This document shows positions 1-8,297 of a stretch of DNA of 64,000 nucleotides, piece after piece. The DNA is taken from assembly GCA_900103495.1 (NCBI GenBank), contig FMWZ01000009.1, positions 109,038 to 173,037 of the forward strand. Direction: 5' to 3'. Made by a program: the position numbers and the translations under genes. This DNA comes from Lachnospiraceae bacterium G11 (GTDB taxonomy: Bacteria; Bacillota; Clostridia; Lachnospirales; Lachnospiraceae). Each line of letters begins with the position of its first letter. Within the stretch, counting starts at the first letter, position 1. The notes beneath the pieces were generated by a model. The model saw nothing but the letters and a program-made list of their open reading frames with translations. It searched no databases and was not told the origin of the DNA.

Positions 1-151
1 GTGCGATGAAGGCACCGGTAACTATGGAAACTGCTACTACAGCGATTGACTGCTTAAGCATGTCCTCTCTGTCGGGCCATGTAATCTTCTTGAGTTCTGA
101 TTTAACACCTGCAAAAAATGCGGGCTTCTTGTTTTCAACAGAATCTGACAT
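1..151 (-). CDS. secE: Preprotein translocase subunit SecE (partial, N-terminal 50 residues)
   Basis: SecE is the small clamp subunit of the SecYEG membrane channel. The visible N-terminus runs MSDSVENKKPAFFAGVKSEL and continues with KKITWP, the conserved amphipathic segment just before the essential SecE membrane helix, which starts as the sequence leaves the window. The ATG at 149-151 follows a GGAG ribosome site. It lies 23 bases downstream of rpmG in the same direction, the usual rpmG-secE(-nusG) order in Firmicutes. The C-terminus is outside the window. Confidence 0.93.
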   Translation of the reverse strand, partial: MSDSVENKKPAFFAGVKSELKKITWPDREDMLKQSIAVVAVSIVTGAFIA

Positions 152-174
152 AATTACTCCTTCCGGGGACCTAA

Positions 175-324
175 TTACTTTGTTTCCTTATGTAAAGTAT
201 GTGTCTTGCAGAATCTACAATACTTCTTGATTTCCATACGATCGGGATGTGTCTTCTTATCCTTCATTGTATTGTAGTTACGCTGTTTGCACTCTGTGCA
301 AGCCAATGTGATCTTAGTACGCAT
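175..324 (-). CDS. rpmG: 50S ribosomal protein L33
   Basis: A 49-residue zinc-type L33. It starts [19 protein letters not shown] and keeps two CxxC pairs (CTEC near the N-terminus, CRFC near the C-terminus) that would bind zinc, then ends HTLHKETK. L33 is a small protein of the large ribosomal subunit. It is too short for the supplied reading-frame list but is clear in sequence, with a GGAGG-like site upstream. It is cotranscribed with secE, probably from the promoter at 420-448. Confidence 0.95.
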   Translation of the reverse strand: MRTKITLACTECKQRNYNTMKDKKTHPDRMEIKKYCRFCKTHTLHKETK

Positions 325-384
325 AGCCTTTCCACCTCCGAAATCTATAAAACAAAATAAAACGTTTGCTACTGAATTTTAAGC

Positions 385-442
385 ATAAAAAAAAGACCTA
401 AATCTCATCTCGCTAGAATAATATAGCATGGATTTAGGTCTT
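385..442 (-). terminator. Rho-independent terminator of the glf operon
   Basis: A perfect 12-bp inverted repeat, AAGACCTAAATC (393-404) and GATTTAGGTCTT (431-442), with a 26-base loop, followed on the minus strand by eight T residues. It lies 17 bases after the stop of the 266-residue gene and so ends the leftward operon that begins at glf. Confidence 0.8.
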
Positions 443-448
443 CGTCAA
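420..448 (-). promoter_or_regulatory. Probable rpmG-secE promoter, nested in the upstream terminator
   Basis: Read on the minus strand: TTGACG (443-448), exactly 17 bases, then TATATT (420-425). The 17-base spacer is the left arm of the terminator hairpin of the upstream gene, and the -10 box sits in its loop. Transcription starting near 413 would give a leader of roughly 90 bases before rpmG. Confidence 0.6.
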
Positions 449-458
449 CAAGGAATTT

Positions 459-1259
459 TTATCCTGCCAAATCCGCCATTGTCTTCTCAAGGGCAGGCAT
501 TATATATTCGGTAAAATCAGTTTCTTCTCCAAAGCACTTTTTAATAAGAAGATTTAAAACCATCAAAGCATTGTCGGTACATTTCTTGGGGCCGTCCTGC
601 TTCACCATAAGCTTCGCTTTCCTGTAGTCGGCTTCAAGAAGTTCGGGCTTGTTGATGGGCTTTGCGCACAGGGCATGAATTGCAATGTCTCTGGCGACTA
701 TGCCCATAACGTTTTCTTTTATGGAAGCGGCATCCGAGTTATATGCCTTCAGTGCCGTCTCCACGTAGGTGGCAGGCAATGACCTTAAGAACTTCTGCTC
801 TTCTGTCAAAAACCGAAGCATCTCAGAAACCAGATCGATGCCGCGGCAATCACCAAGATTCACCAACATTGGATAGGAGAAGTTTACGACACTGTCCTGC
901 GGTTTGAAGATCGGGTCGTATTTTTCAAAAAAAGTTCTGAGCTCGCCTGTAAAGAAGTTCCTTAAGTTGGGATTTCCGTAATCATTAAAATCTGCCATTT
1001 CCTTATTATATAAGGAAGCGGAGTTTTTGAGTTTCTCAGTCACAAGCTTCAATCCGTCCACATAGGACTGGGCTGCGGACATATTTTCCGCCGCAACCTC
1101 ACAGGCATCACCGTTGGCAATTACCTCATCAATGCAGAAGGTAATGGCCTGCATGAATTCCTCAGTCTGCTTCTTGTCAGGGGCTGTCCCCTTCTTCGCA
1201 TTATATTTTTCAATAAGCTGTGCTACTATAGGCGCCAGTTCCAGAAAATCGTAATCCAT
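459..1259 (-). CDS. Uncharacterised 266-residue helical protein, last gene of the glf operon
   Basis: I do not recognise this family. The product is soluble and predicted mostly helical, with no signal peptide or membrane segment. It begins MDYDFLELAPIVAQLIEKYN and contains a stretch reading VNFSYPMLVNLGDCRGIDLV near the middle. An AGGAGG site precedes the ATG. It lies 12 bases after the GT2-TPR glycosyltransferase and directly before the operon terminator. Context suggests an accessory role in protein or surface glycosylation, but nothing in the sequence shows an activity. Confidence 0.7.
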   Translation of the reverse strand: MDYDFLELAPIVAQLIEKYNAKKGTAPDKKQTEEFMQAITFCIDEVIANGDACEVAAENMSAAQSYVDGLKLVTEKLKNSASLYNKEMADFNDYGNPNLRNFFTGELRTFFEKYDPIFKPQDSVVNFSYPMLVNLGDCRGIDLVSEMLRFLTEEQKFLRSLPATYVETALKAYNSDAASIKENVMGIVARDIAIHALCAKPINKPELLEADYRKAKLMVKQDGPKKCTDNALMVLNLLIKKCFGEETDFTEYIMPALEKTMADLAG

Positions 1260-1271
1260 AGCAACCTCCTA

Positions 1272-2351
1272 TTAATAGTCCTGCTCCAGTTGTGCCAGAC
1301 GCTCGATGGCGGGCTCGTACTCGCCACACTCTGCATAAAGCTCCATGGCCTCGTCCATCTCACCGTAAAGTTCGTGGATACATGCCATATTAAATGAAGG
1401 AATAAATGTGTTGGCTCCTTCAACGATAACCTTCTCGGTTTCTTTAGCCTTAATGAAAGCATCCATGGCCTTGTCAATCATGCCGTTTCTTAAGTACACG
1501 ATGCCCATAAGGCAGGTAAAATCTCCGGAGTTCTTATACTTATCCGATAATGCCACAAGTTCAATGGCATCCGAGTGATTGTTCATTCGAAGAAGAGTGT
1601 ATCCGAAGCCCAGAGCCAAAAGGAGCTTTGTGGTCTCATCGATATCTTCGCACTCATCCATGCCCTTCTTCATATACTTAGCCGCTTCCTTGTTCTCACC
1701 CAGGAGTGCATAGTGCTGTCCTAACATAAAGTAGAGGGCGGTGTCTTTTACAAACTCTTCATCCTCAACTGCTTTAAGTAAAAGCGGCAGGTTCCTCTCA
1801 ACTCGCTTAAGGCTGCCTTCCTCAATGCTTAAGTATCCATAGTGAGAAACTGTCATATTAATGTCCAGGTACACAAGGGGCGTGTTCTCCTTGCGGCGAA
1901 TAATCTTCTCGCCTATGGAGCCCTCAAATTTGTGCTTGGTCCTGTTGCAGATTCTGGGACGCTTCTCGATGTAGGCATCCTCTGCTCCCAAAAGCACATA
2001 CATGTTTCTCACATTTACCATGCCGATGGCGTCATCGTCCTCTAAGGCATTGGCAAATTCTTCTATATTAATATAGGTAATTTCTTCGTCACAATCCAGG
2101 AATAGAATCTCGTCGTTGGCGGCATTTTCCATTGCGAAGTTTCTTGCTGCCGAAAAGTCATTGTTCCATTTGTAATCGATGACTCTGTCCGCATACTTTG
2201 CTGCCACCTCTTTGGTATTATCGGCCGAACCGGTATCCACAAAAAGAACCTCATGAGGACAGTCTCCGAAAGCCTTATTCACCGATTCAAAAAGCCTTTC
2301 AAGGTGCTCCTCTTCATTTCTGCCGATTATACACAACGAGAATGCTGTCAT
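1272..2351 (-). CDS. Family 2 glycosyltransferase with C-terminal TPR-like repeats
   Basis: The N-terminal GT-A domain (about residues 1-200) has the GT2 start (FSLCIIGRNEEEHLERLFES), the FVDTGSADNT nucleotide-binding loop and an LDCDEEI metal-binding motif. The remaining 150 residues form helical pairs typical of TPRs (for example TKLLLALGFGYTLLRMNNHS). GT2 enzymes with a TPR tail often glycosylate proteins, including flagellins in Clostridia; that is family knowledge, and the acceptor here is inferred only. A GGAGG site precedes the ATG. It follows the ACP gene by 41 bases in the glf operon. Confidence 0.85.
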   Translation of the reverse strand: MTAFSLCIIGRNEEEHLERLFESVNKAFGDCPHEVLFVDTGSADNTKEVAAKYADRVIDYKWNNDFSAARNFAMENAANDEILFLDCDEEITYINIEEFANALEDDDAIGMVNVRNMYVLLGAEDAYIEKRPRICNRTKHKFEGSIGEKIIRRKENTPLVYLDINMTVSHYGYLSIEEGSLKRVERNLPLLLKAVEDEEFVKDTALYFMLGQHYALLGENKEAAKYMKKGMDECEDIDETTKLLLALGFGYTLLRMNNHSDAIELVALSDKYKNSGDFTCLMGIVYLRNGMIDKAMDAFIKAKETEKVIVEGANTFIPSFNMACIHELYGEMDEAMELYAECGEYEPAIERLAQLEQDY

Positions 2352-2392
2352 GCTATTCCTCCGAAAACCAAAAATTGACTACACAATTTATT

Positions 2393-2632
2393 TTAGCAAG
2401 TTTCGGCGATAAAATCTACCATTTCACCCACATTTTGCATGGAGTTTACCTTATTTAAGGGAATCTTGATTCCAAACTCTGTGCCGATTGCCATCATAAG
2501 GCTTACGTGCTCCAATGAGTCCCAGCCCTCGATGTCCTCCGCGGTGGTTTCATCCGTCACGGTGATGGAGTCGTCGTCGAATACGTCACGGAAGACGTCG
2601 TTTACTCTTTCATATATCTCTTCTCTTGTCAT
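2393..2632 (-). CDS. Acyl carrier protein (first copy)
   Basis: A 79-residue acidic four-helix carrier protein. The attachment motif GWDSLEHVSL puts the phosphopantetheine serine at residue 39. It is not the fatty-acid AcpP type (which has DSLD) but resembles specialised carriers paired with FkbH enzymes and MBOAT systems, as DltC is paired with DltB. It lies downstream of the FkbH-like gene, with a palindromic repeat filling the 140-base gap. Inferred role: hold a three-carbon or other acyl group made by the FkbH-like enzyme for the MBOAT/SGNH pair upstream in the operon. Confidence 0.88.
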   Translation of the reverse strand: MTREEIYERVNDVFRDVFDDDSITVTDETTAEDIEGWDSLEHVSLMMAIGTEFGIKIPLNKVNSMQNVGEMVDFIAETC

Positions 2633-2674
2633 AGTCTATTCCTTTCTTGGTGCAGAATGCCGGCGGGGCCGGAG

Positions 2675-2765
2675 GTGCAGTTTGGGGCCGACGTGCAGTT
2701 TGGGGACAGGCCCAGAATGCACACGAAGCGTGCAATCTGGGCCTGTCCCCAAATTGCACATCGGC
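2675..2765. repeat. Palindromic repeat, copy 1 (GTGCA...GGGGACAG family)
   Basis: A long double palindrome: arm 2693-2722 (GTGCAGTTTGGGGACAGGCC...) pairs with 2730-2759. An extra half unit (GTGCAGTTTGGGG) is duplicated at 2675-2687. It lies between the FkbH-like stop codon and the ACP start. It is one of six copies in the window and resembles REP elements mobilised by RAYT-type transposases (inference; no transposase is visible here). Confidence 0.85.
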
Positions 2766-2772
2766 CTCAGCC

Positions 2773-4548
2773 CTAACATTTTATGTATCTGTTTTTGTTT
2801 TCATAATCAGCAATGTCTAAATAATAGCTGCGGTTTCCTTCCGCATCTTCCCCCACCAGTGTAAATCCCATGCCGTCGTAGAACTCCCTCACCATCTTAT
2901 TCTTGGCGGTGGGGTAGTAATGGCCGGTGAGTTTGGTAAGGCCCCGGGATTTGGCGGCGGCCACAAGCTTATCAAGCATTGCGTATTCCATGTCGCGCTT
3001 AAGGACGCGGCAGCTCATGAGCCAGAGTTCGATGTCTAAGGTGTCGCCATCGATGATTCCTTCCACCACGCTTACTACGCCGTTGTCGCCGAACTTGTCG
3101 ATGAGTTTGCCGTAGAGGGTGATGCGATTAGCATCAGAAGCCATGTTTATAATGTCGTTTTCAGAGAATCGCTTGGTGGTTAAGTTAAACTGATTGCTCT
3201 TGTTGGTGAGCTGAGCGATTCTTGAGAAATAAATATCCTTGAAGGGTCCGATCTCACCTTCCATCTCAAGGGACTTAAGATACTCGCCGTAGTCCGCAAA
3301 GCTTTCCTCCAGTTCAAGACGCTTGGCATTTTCTAGATACATGCCCACTCTCTTTAAGTCGTCCTCTGAGATTGCGGCGGGGTTAAAGTAGCCGCTTCTG
3401 TCTATCATGTAGGCGTAGGTCTCGGGAGTTGTAAGTTCAGGAACTCTGCAGCCCTTTACCTGCTGCCTTACAATTTCACGCTCTGCAGGATTGTCGTCCA
3501 CAAAAACAAAGCTCTCGGGAAGCAAGTTAAGCTCAGAAGCCATTTTTACAAGATTCTCGCTCTTAGGATTCCAGTTAATCTTTTTGGCAACAAAGTCCGA
3601 AGCCTTTAAGACGCTGTCGGGACGCTCGAAGCCCTTTAAAGCCACGTCCTCTTCGTTCTTTGAGTTGATGGTAAGAAGAATCCCTCTTGCAGCCAGGGTC
3701 TTAAGGTACTCCTGGAACTCGCTGTAGGTTTCCGCCAGGGCAGTCTCCTGACCAATCTCGATTCGCTCGGGGCCATCGTCTCCGATGACGCCTCCCCAAA
3801 GGGTGTTGTCCAGATCAAGGCAGACCACCTTCTTTTGCTTGCCAAAAATACTTCCTATTAAATTGGAAAGTTCGAAAGCCATGTAAGGAATGGCCGGAAG
3901 CGCCACCGCATACTTATAAAGCTGCCAGTAGGAAGGCTCCGCCCACTTATCAAGGCCGAAGCATGCAGAAGCATAATTAATATCGTTTAGCCAAAAACCT
4001 TCATTGTTCTCAGCATAAGCTGCGAATCTGGCATTCAGCTCATTTACAAATCTTATATATCCACGATACTCCGTGGAGTCGATGCTTCCGAGGTTTCTTA
4101 TATAAGGAAGCTCGAAGTTATTCTGAATCATAACGCAGCCATAAACTGACTTGGCCCGAACCCAAAGGGTCTCAAACTTTTTGTACTCCGCATCAAGCTT
4201 AGATGCCACGTCCTCTTTTGAATCCGCAAGGGTGGGCAGGTTCTTTAAGTTTCTGAAGGTTGTGTGAATGAAAATCACATCCGGCCCAAACTCCTTAAGC
4301 TCCGGGTTGTCAAACATCAGATCCTCGTAGTACTTGTTGTACTCGGACTCATAGAATTCGCAGGGTATCCCCTTATCAAGAAGGAAAAGCTCCAGGCAGT
4401 CCTTGATATGGCTTGTGGTGCTGCCTCCGAGGATTGCAATCTTTTTAGGTGTGCCGGAAGCCGCGCCGCTTTCAAGAAGCTGTCTCTTGATGGCCCTCTT
4501 CTTAGTCACAATGTATTCGCCGTTAAAAGGAAATTCCAGTTCTCTCAT
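2773..4548 (-). CDS. FkbH-like HAD-IIIC protein (first copy)
   Basis: A 591-residue protein with three parts: an N-terminal SGNH-like region (about 35-230), a HAD phosphatase domain with the nucleophile motif DLDNTLWGG near residue 245 and the acid motif FVDDNPAERE near 350, and a C-terminal GNAT-like region containing NKSNQFNLTTKRFS. FkbH enzymes take the glyceryl group of 1,3-bisphosphoglycerate, remove phosphate and load it on a carrier protein. The ACP gene follows directly, as expected. The presence in an operon with MBOAT and DltD-like genes is unusual. The substrate is inferred from family, not shown. Confidence 0.85.
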   Translation of the reverse strand: MRELEFPFNGEYIVTKKRAIKRQLLESGAASGTPKKIAILGGSTTSHIKDCLELFLLDKGIPCEFYESEYNKYYEDLMFDNPELKEFGPDVIFIHTTFRNLKNLPTLADSKEDVASKLDAEYKKFETLWVRAKSVYGCVMIQNNFELPYIRNLGSIDSTEYRGYIRFVNELNARFAAYAENNEGFWLNDINYASACFGLDKWAEPSYWQLYKYAVALPAIPYMAFELSNLIGSIFGKQKKVVCLDLDNTLWGGVIGDDGPERIEIGQETALAETYSEFQEYLKTLAARGILLTINSKNEEDVALKGFERPDSVLKASDFVAKKINWNPKSENLVKMASELNLLPESFVFVDDNPAEREIVRQQVKGCRVPELTTPETYAYMIDRSGYFNPAAISEDDLKRVGMYLENAKRLELEESFADYGEYLKSLEMEGEIGPFKDIYFSRIAQLTNKSNQFNLTTKRFSENDIINMASDANRITLYGKLIDKFGDNGVVSVVEGIIDGDTLDIELWLMSCRVLKRDMEYAMLDKLVAAAKSRGLTKLTGHYYPTAKNKMVREFYDGMGFTLVGEDAEGNRSYYLDIADYENKNRYIKC

Positions 4549-4566
4549 AGTCTGCTCCGTAAGTTT

Positions 4567-5625
4567 CTATTCGTAGTCATACTCTAAATTTTCGTATATT
4601 TCTTTAACTTTATCAAGATGAGCCTCGTAGTTATCCACAGTCAGCTCCCCTTCGCCCTCATGCATCCACCTAAGCATCTCATCATTCACCCACTCCCCGT
4701 AGTGAAGTGTGTCCATGTAGTTATCGAGATTCGTTGTTATGTCAACCTTATCCGAGAAGTCATAAACCTTGATGTTTCCCTCCGTAAGCAAACGGGAAAC
4801 CGCCAGTTTGTAGGCCTCGATGGTATAGGAGAGCTGTTTCGTTTTTACCATGCCGTACCAGTAGGCCGCTGAGTAGGGCGGAATGAAGAACACAAATTCC
4901 GTGTCCGGGTGCTCCCTTGCGGTCTTTAGAATGTTTTCTTCTATATTAAGTGTGATGGCCTCCGCGTCCTCATCCGTGAAAATCATCTCCTCAGTAAAGG
5001 CGGAATAATCGATGAGACCCTTTAGCACCTCTTCCCTTCCGTAGGTGGCGTAGGGGTACCAGACCCCGTACTCGTCCATGTTTTTGGTGACGTTGCCGGC
5101 CCTGGTATAATTTATAACCTCCGTCACCCTCTGAATTACATCCTTATTATAAAGATATCTTACGTCGTTGAACACATTCTCATCGTAGAGGTACTTGGGG
5201 ATATCGTCGTAGCTTTCATCCGTGGGCCCCGTCACAAGCCTGGTGGCGTCAAGGCTCCTTATCACCAGCTTCACATCCGGATTGTGAGAAAGCGCCCTTC
5301 TTACGTAGCCGTCCTGCTCGTAGAAGGTGGCGCTGGCCGCGGTCTGTTTAATTGTGGTAAAACCCCACAGTTCCTCCACTTCGGAAACCTTAAAGTTCTC
5401 CGCAATGCTGGTGCCTGCGATTATTGCTTCGTAGTCGAAATGCCTTGCGATGCCGTCGTTCATGTAGCGCTCGTCAACGTAGGGGTATGACAAGCCCGCC
5501 GTCGGACCGTGGAAATGCCAGAAGGGATCCACGTAATAAACAGCCGCTCCCACTGCAATGACGAATATTATTATGAGGGCAAGAACCGTTATGCCCCATT
5601 TTTTCGGATTGATTGTTTTATTCAT
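4567..5625 (-). CDS. Membrane-anchored SGNH/DltD-like protein (first pair)
   Basis: A 352-residue protein with one N-terminal membrane helix (about 11-31) and an extracytoplasmic domain. The SGNH blocks are visible: IIAGTSIAENF with the candidate serine at 73, and DTLHYGEW with Asp305 and His308. Such proteins (DltD, AlgJ/AlgX-like) work with an MBOAT to hand acyl groups from the membrane to a surface polymer. It lies 12 bases after the MBOAT and 18 before the FkbH-like gene. It also carries the sequence VDPFWHFHGP after the helix, common in this uncharacterised group. Confidence 0.8.
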   Translation of the reverse strand: MNKTINPKKWGITVLALIIIFVIAVGAAVYYVDPFWHFHGPTAGLSYPYVDERYMNDGIARHFDYEAIIAGTSIAENFKVSEVEELWGFTTIKQTAASATFYEQDGYVRRALSHNPDVKLVIRSLDATRLVTGPTDESYDDIPKYLYDENVFNDVRYLYNKDVIQRVTEVINYTRAGNVTKNMDEYGVWYPYATYGREEVLKGLIDYSAFTEEMIFTDEDAEAITLNIEENILKTAREHPDTEFVFFIPPYSAAYWYGMVKTKQLSYTIEAYKLAVSRLLTEGNIKVYDFSDKVDITTNLDNYMDTLHYGEWVNDEMLRWMHEGEGELTVDNYEAHLDKVKEIYENLEYDYE

Positions 5626-5637
5626 GTCTTAAATGTC

Positions 5638-7134
5638 TTAGAAGTTAAAGTATAAAAATGTTGCCATATTTGAAAGCGAAATAAGTGACCAGGCAAAAAG
5701 TGCGAAGGTCAGAGTCGCTGTGATAGCCGTTTTCTTAATGGGTTTCTCGTGAAGGTTCTTTGGAACCAGGGCTATGAAAGCCGCAAGGGCCACAATCAAA
5801 GCCATGTTAATCCAGGGGGCCTTCCTTGAAAGTATAAATAAGGAAGGAATGTGTCTTTCGATGTACACAAGTTCCGTCACATCAAAGCAATTAAGGATTC
5901 CGATTCGAATTCCTTCACTCCAGCCGGTGCCGAGACGTCCAAGCATTGTAAAGAACTGCTTTAGGGAATCTGCTCTGAACAGTGCCATGGCAAAAACCAC
6001 AAAAATGGTATTGGTGGTCCACCTAAGGGCCTTCGGAAGTCTCTTTCTTTTTTTGCCCATCAGGTGCTGAAAAGCTCTAACAAGGCCATGACATAGACCC
6101 CAGAGAATAAAGGTCCAGTTGGCGCCGTGCCAGATTCCGCTTATAAGGAAGGTGAGAATCATGGTGATGACGGTCCAGGCCTGGGGCTTTTTGACGCCGC
6201 GCTTTTTCTGGGCTGCGTTCATTTTCATGCCGAGTGTGGAGAAAGCTATTGGCATGAATACGTATTTCTCAAGAAAACGCCCCAAAGTCATGTGCCACTT
6301 ATCCCAGTATTCCTGAAGGGATGTGGCCTTTAGGGGTGAGTTAAAGTTGATTGGCAGCTTAAAGTTAAACATCCGCCCAAGACCTATTGCCATGTCGCAG
6401 TATCCGCTGAAATCAAAGTAGAGTTGCAGGGTGTAAACCACAGCAGAGGCAATGACCTCAGGTCCTGTGAGGGTTTCGTACAAAGGATAGGCGAAATCCA
6501 CCATGTGCCCTAAAGTGTCGGCAATCAACACCTTCTTTGCAAGGCCGAAGGAGAAAATGTAAATTCCGTCGGTGAAATTGTTCCAGTCAAAACGTCCCTT
6601 CTCCTCATCCTTAAACTGGGGAAGCATCTCGGAAAGAGATACGATGGGCCCAGCTATCAGCTGGGGGAAATAGGAAACAAAGAGGCTGTACTCCAAAAAA
6701 TCATGGTCCTCAGTTTCCTCATTCCACACATCCACAAGATATCCAATCTGCTGGAAGGTGAAAAAGCTGATTCCAAGGGGCATAAGGATATGCATCAAAG
6801 GCAGGTTCGTTCCCGCAATGGCGTTAATATTCGAAACCGTAAAGTCCAGATATTTGAACACGAAAATAAGAGCAACGTTAAAAACAATGCCCGATACAAA
6901 AATCCACTTTTTATGATATTTCTCTTTCTTAAACAATCTGGAAAAGCCGAAGTTTACGCAGATACTTCCGATAATTACAAGCAGGTACGCCACCTTAAAG
7001 TAGGCGTAGAACCATAAAGAAGCAGCCACAAGAAAGGCTTTGGCAATTCGGTTGTTAATCTTGTTTAAGCCAAAGTAACCAATCAAAGTCACAGGCAGAA
7101 ACAAAAATATGAAAAAATATGAATTAAAAAGCAT
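5638..7134 (-). CDS. MBOAT-family membrane O-acyltransferase (first pair)
   Basis: A 498-residue polytopic protein of the AlgI/DltB type. It starts MLFNSYFFIFLFLPVTLIGY and carries the conserved LIAGPIV segment and the active-site histidine region SGIWHGANWTFILWG. MBOATs move an acyl group from a cytoplasmic thioester donor (CoA or ACP) across the membrane to a glycan hydroxyl. I chose the ATG at 7134, with a GGAG site 10 bases upstream inside the end of glf; a longer frame exists but overlaps glf. The SGNH partner follows by 12 bases. Confidence 0.9.
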   Translation of the reverse strand: MLFNSYFFIFLFLPVTLIGYFGLNKINNRIAKAFLVAASLWFYAYFKVAYLLVIIGSICVNFGFSRLFKKEKYHKKWIFVSGIVFNVALIFVFKYLDFTVSNINAIAGTNLPLMHILMPLGISFFTFQQIGYLVDVWNEETEDHDFLEYSLFVSYFPQLIAGPIVSLSEMLPQFKDEEKGRFDWNNFTDGIYIFSFGLAKKVLIADTLGHMVDFAYPLYETLTGPEVIASAVVYTLQLYFDFSGYCDMAIGLGRMFNFKLPINFNSPLKATSLQEYWDKWHMTLGRFLEKYVFMPIAFSTLGMKMNAAQKKRGVKKPQAWTVITMILTFLISGIWHGANWTFILWGLCHGLVRAFQHLMGKKRKRLPKALRWTTNTIFVVFAMALFRADSLKQFFTMLGRLGTGWSEGIRIGILNCFDVTELVYIERHIPSLFILSRKAPWINMALIVALAAFIALVPKNLHEKPIKKTAITATLTFALFAWSLISLSNMATFLYFNF

Positions 7135-7138
7135 TAAT

Positions 7139-8251
7139 CTATAACTCCGCCCGGGCAGCATCTATGGCCGCCGCAATCACTTTATCCATGTCATAATATT
7201 TGTAGGAGCCAAGGCGTCCGCCAAAGATAACTCCCTCTTCTTTTTCTGCCAAAATCCGATACTTCTCATAAAGAGCATTATTTCTCTCATCGTTTATGGG
7301 ATAGTAGGGTTCATCTCCGGGCTTCCATGCCGCGGGGTATTCTTTGGTCACCACAGTTCCCTTGCACTTATTAAACTCAAAGTGCTTGTGCTCGATGATT
7401 CTTGTATAGGGAGTCTCCCTGTCGGTGTAATTCATAACCGCATTTCCCTGATAATCATCGACTTCTGAGAGGATTTCGTTTTTGAAACAAAGGGATCTGA
7501 ACTCCAGCTGCCCAAGCTTGTAATCAAAGTACTCATCAATGGGACCGGTATAGAGAACCAAGTCGAAGGTAATGTCCTTGCCTGCAGCTTCGTTAGCAAG
7601 GAAAGTTTTATAGTCAGTCCCAAGCCTTACTTCAATTCCCTCAAGCATTTTTTCGATTATACCGGTGTAGCCCCCAATGGGAATCCCCTGATATTTATCG
7701 TTAAAATAGTTATTGTTGTACTCGAATCTTAAAGGAAGTCTTCTTATTATAAAGGAAGGCAAATCCTTGCAGTCTCTTCCCCACTGCTTTTCGGTGTAGC
7801 CTTTGATGAGCTTCTCGTAAATATCACGGCCAACCAGGGATAAGGCCTGTTCTTCAAGGTTTGTGGGATTGTCGATTCCCTCCTTGGCTCTCTGCTCTTC
7901 TATTATCTTCTTTGCTTCCTCGGGCGTTTCCACTCCCCACATTTCCTTAAAGGTATTCATGTTAAAAGGAAGGTGATAAAGTTCCCCCTTAAAGTTCGCT
8001 ATGGGAGAATTTATGTAATTGTTGAAATCTGCGAATTGGTTTACATAATTCCAGACCTCTTCATCCGAGGTATGGAAAATATGGGCGCCATACATATGAA
8101 CGTTAATGCCGTTAATGTTCTTTGTATAGACATTGCCGCCAATGTGATTTTTCTTCTCAATGACAAGGCAGGTCCTGCCCTGCTTACTTATTATATTCGC
8201 AAAAGTGGCGCCGTAGAGTCCGGCGCCCACAATCAGATAATCATAGTGCAT
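7139..8251 (-). CDS. glf: UDP-galactopyranose mutase
   Basis: A 370-residue flavoenzyme that interconverts UDP-galactopyranose and UDP-galactofuranose for surface glycans. The N-terminus carries the FAD dinucleotide fold (YDYLIVGAGLYGATFANI), with IEKKNHIGGN, YGAHIFHT and the C-terminal GGRLGSYKYYDMDKVI all typical of Glf. The ATG at 8251 (MHYDYL) has GGAGG eight bases upstream; the upstream in-frame ATG at 8269 does not. First gene of the leftward operon, driven by the extended -10 promoter at 8275-8283. It supplies Galf for this glycan island. Confidence 0.95.
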   Translation of the reverse strand: MHYDYLIVGAGLYGATFANIISKQGRTCLVIEKKNHIGGNVYTKNINGINVHMYGAHIFHTSDEEVWNYVNQFADFNNYINSPIANFKGELYHLPFNMNTFKEMWGVETPEEAKKIIEEQRAKEGIDNPTNLEEQALSLVGRDIYEKLIKGYTEKQWGRDCKDLPSFIIRRLPLRFEYNNNYFNDKYQGIPIGGYTGIIEKMLEGIEVRLGTDYKTFLANEAAGKDITFDLVLYTGPIDEYFDYKLGQLEFRSLCFKNEILSEVDDYQGNAVMNYTDRETPYTRIIEHKHFEFNKCKGTVVTKEYPAAWKPGDEPYYPINDERNNALYEKYRILAEKEEGVIFGGRLGSYKYYDMDKVIAAAIDAARAEL

Positions 8252-8252
8252 T

Positions 8253-8297
8253 AAAAAAGCCTCCGACATGAACTATTATATCATATCAAAGGCTTTT
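8253..8297 (-). terminator. Terminator of the FliD-like gene, hairpin across the glf promoter
   Basis: AAAAGCCT (255-262 in the 8200s) pairs with AGGCTTTT (8290-8297), followed on the minus strand by TTTTTT right before the glf ATG. The loop of about 27 bases holds the glf -10 box. The stem starts at the stop codon of the FliD-like gene. Confidence 0.55.
8275..8283 (-). promoter_or_regulatory. Extended -10 promoter for glf operon
   Basis: Minus strand TGATATAAT, that is TGn plus a perfect TATAAT. No good -35 box is seen 16-18 bases upstream, which is normal for extended -10 promoters. The start site would fall near 8268, giving a leader of about 17 bases that still includes the GGAGG site. 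Confidence 0.5.

Noticed and set aside
2439..2864. 141-residue plus-strand frame
   Set aside because: It is the antisense of the ACP and FkbH-like genes and includes repeat copy 1; no ribosome site.
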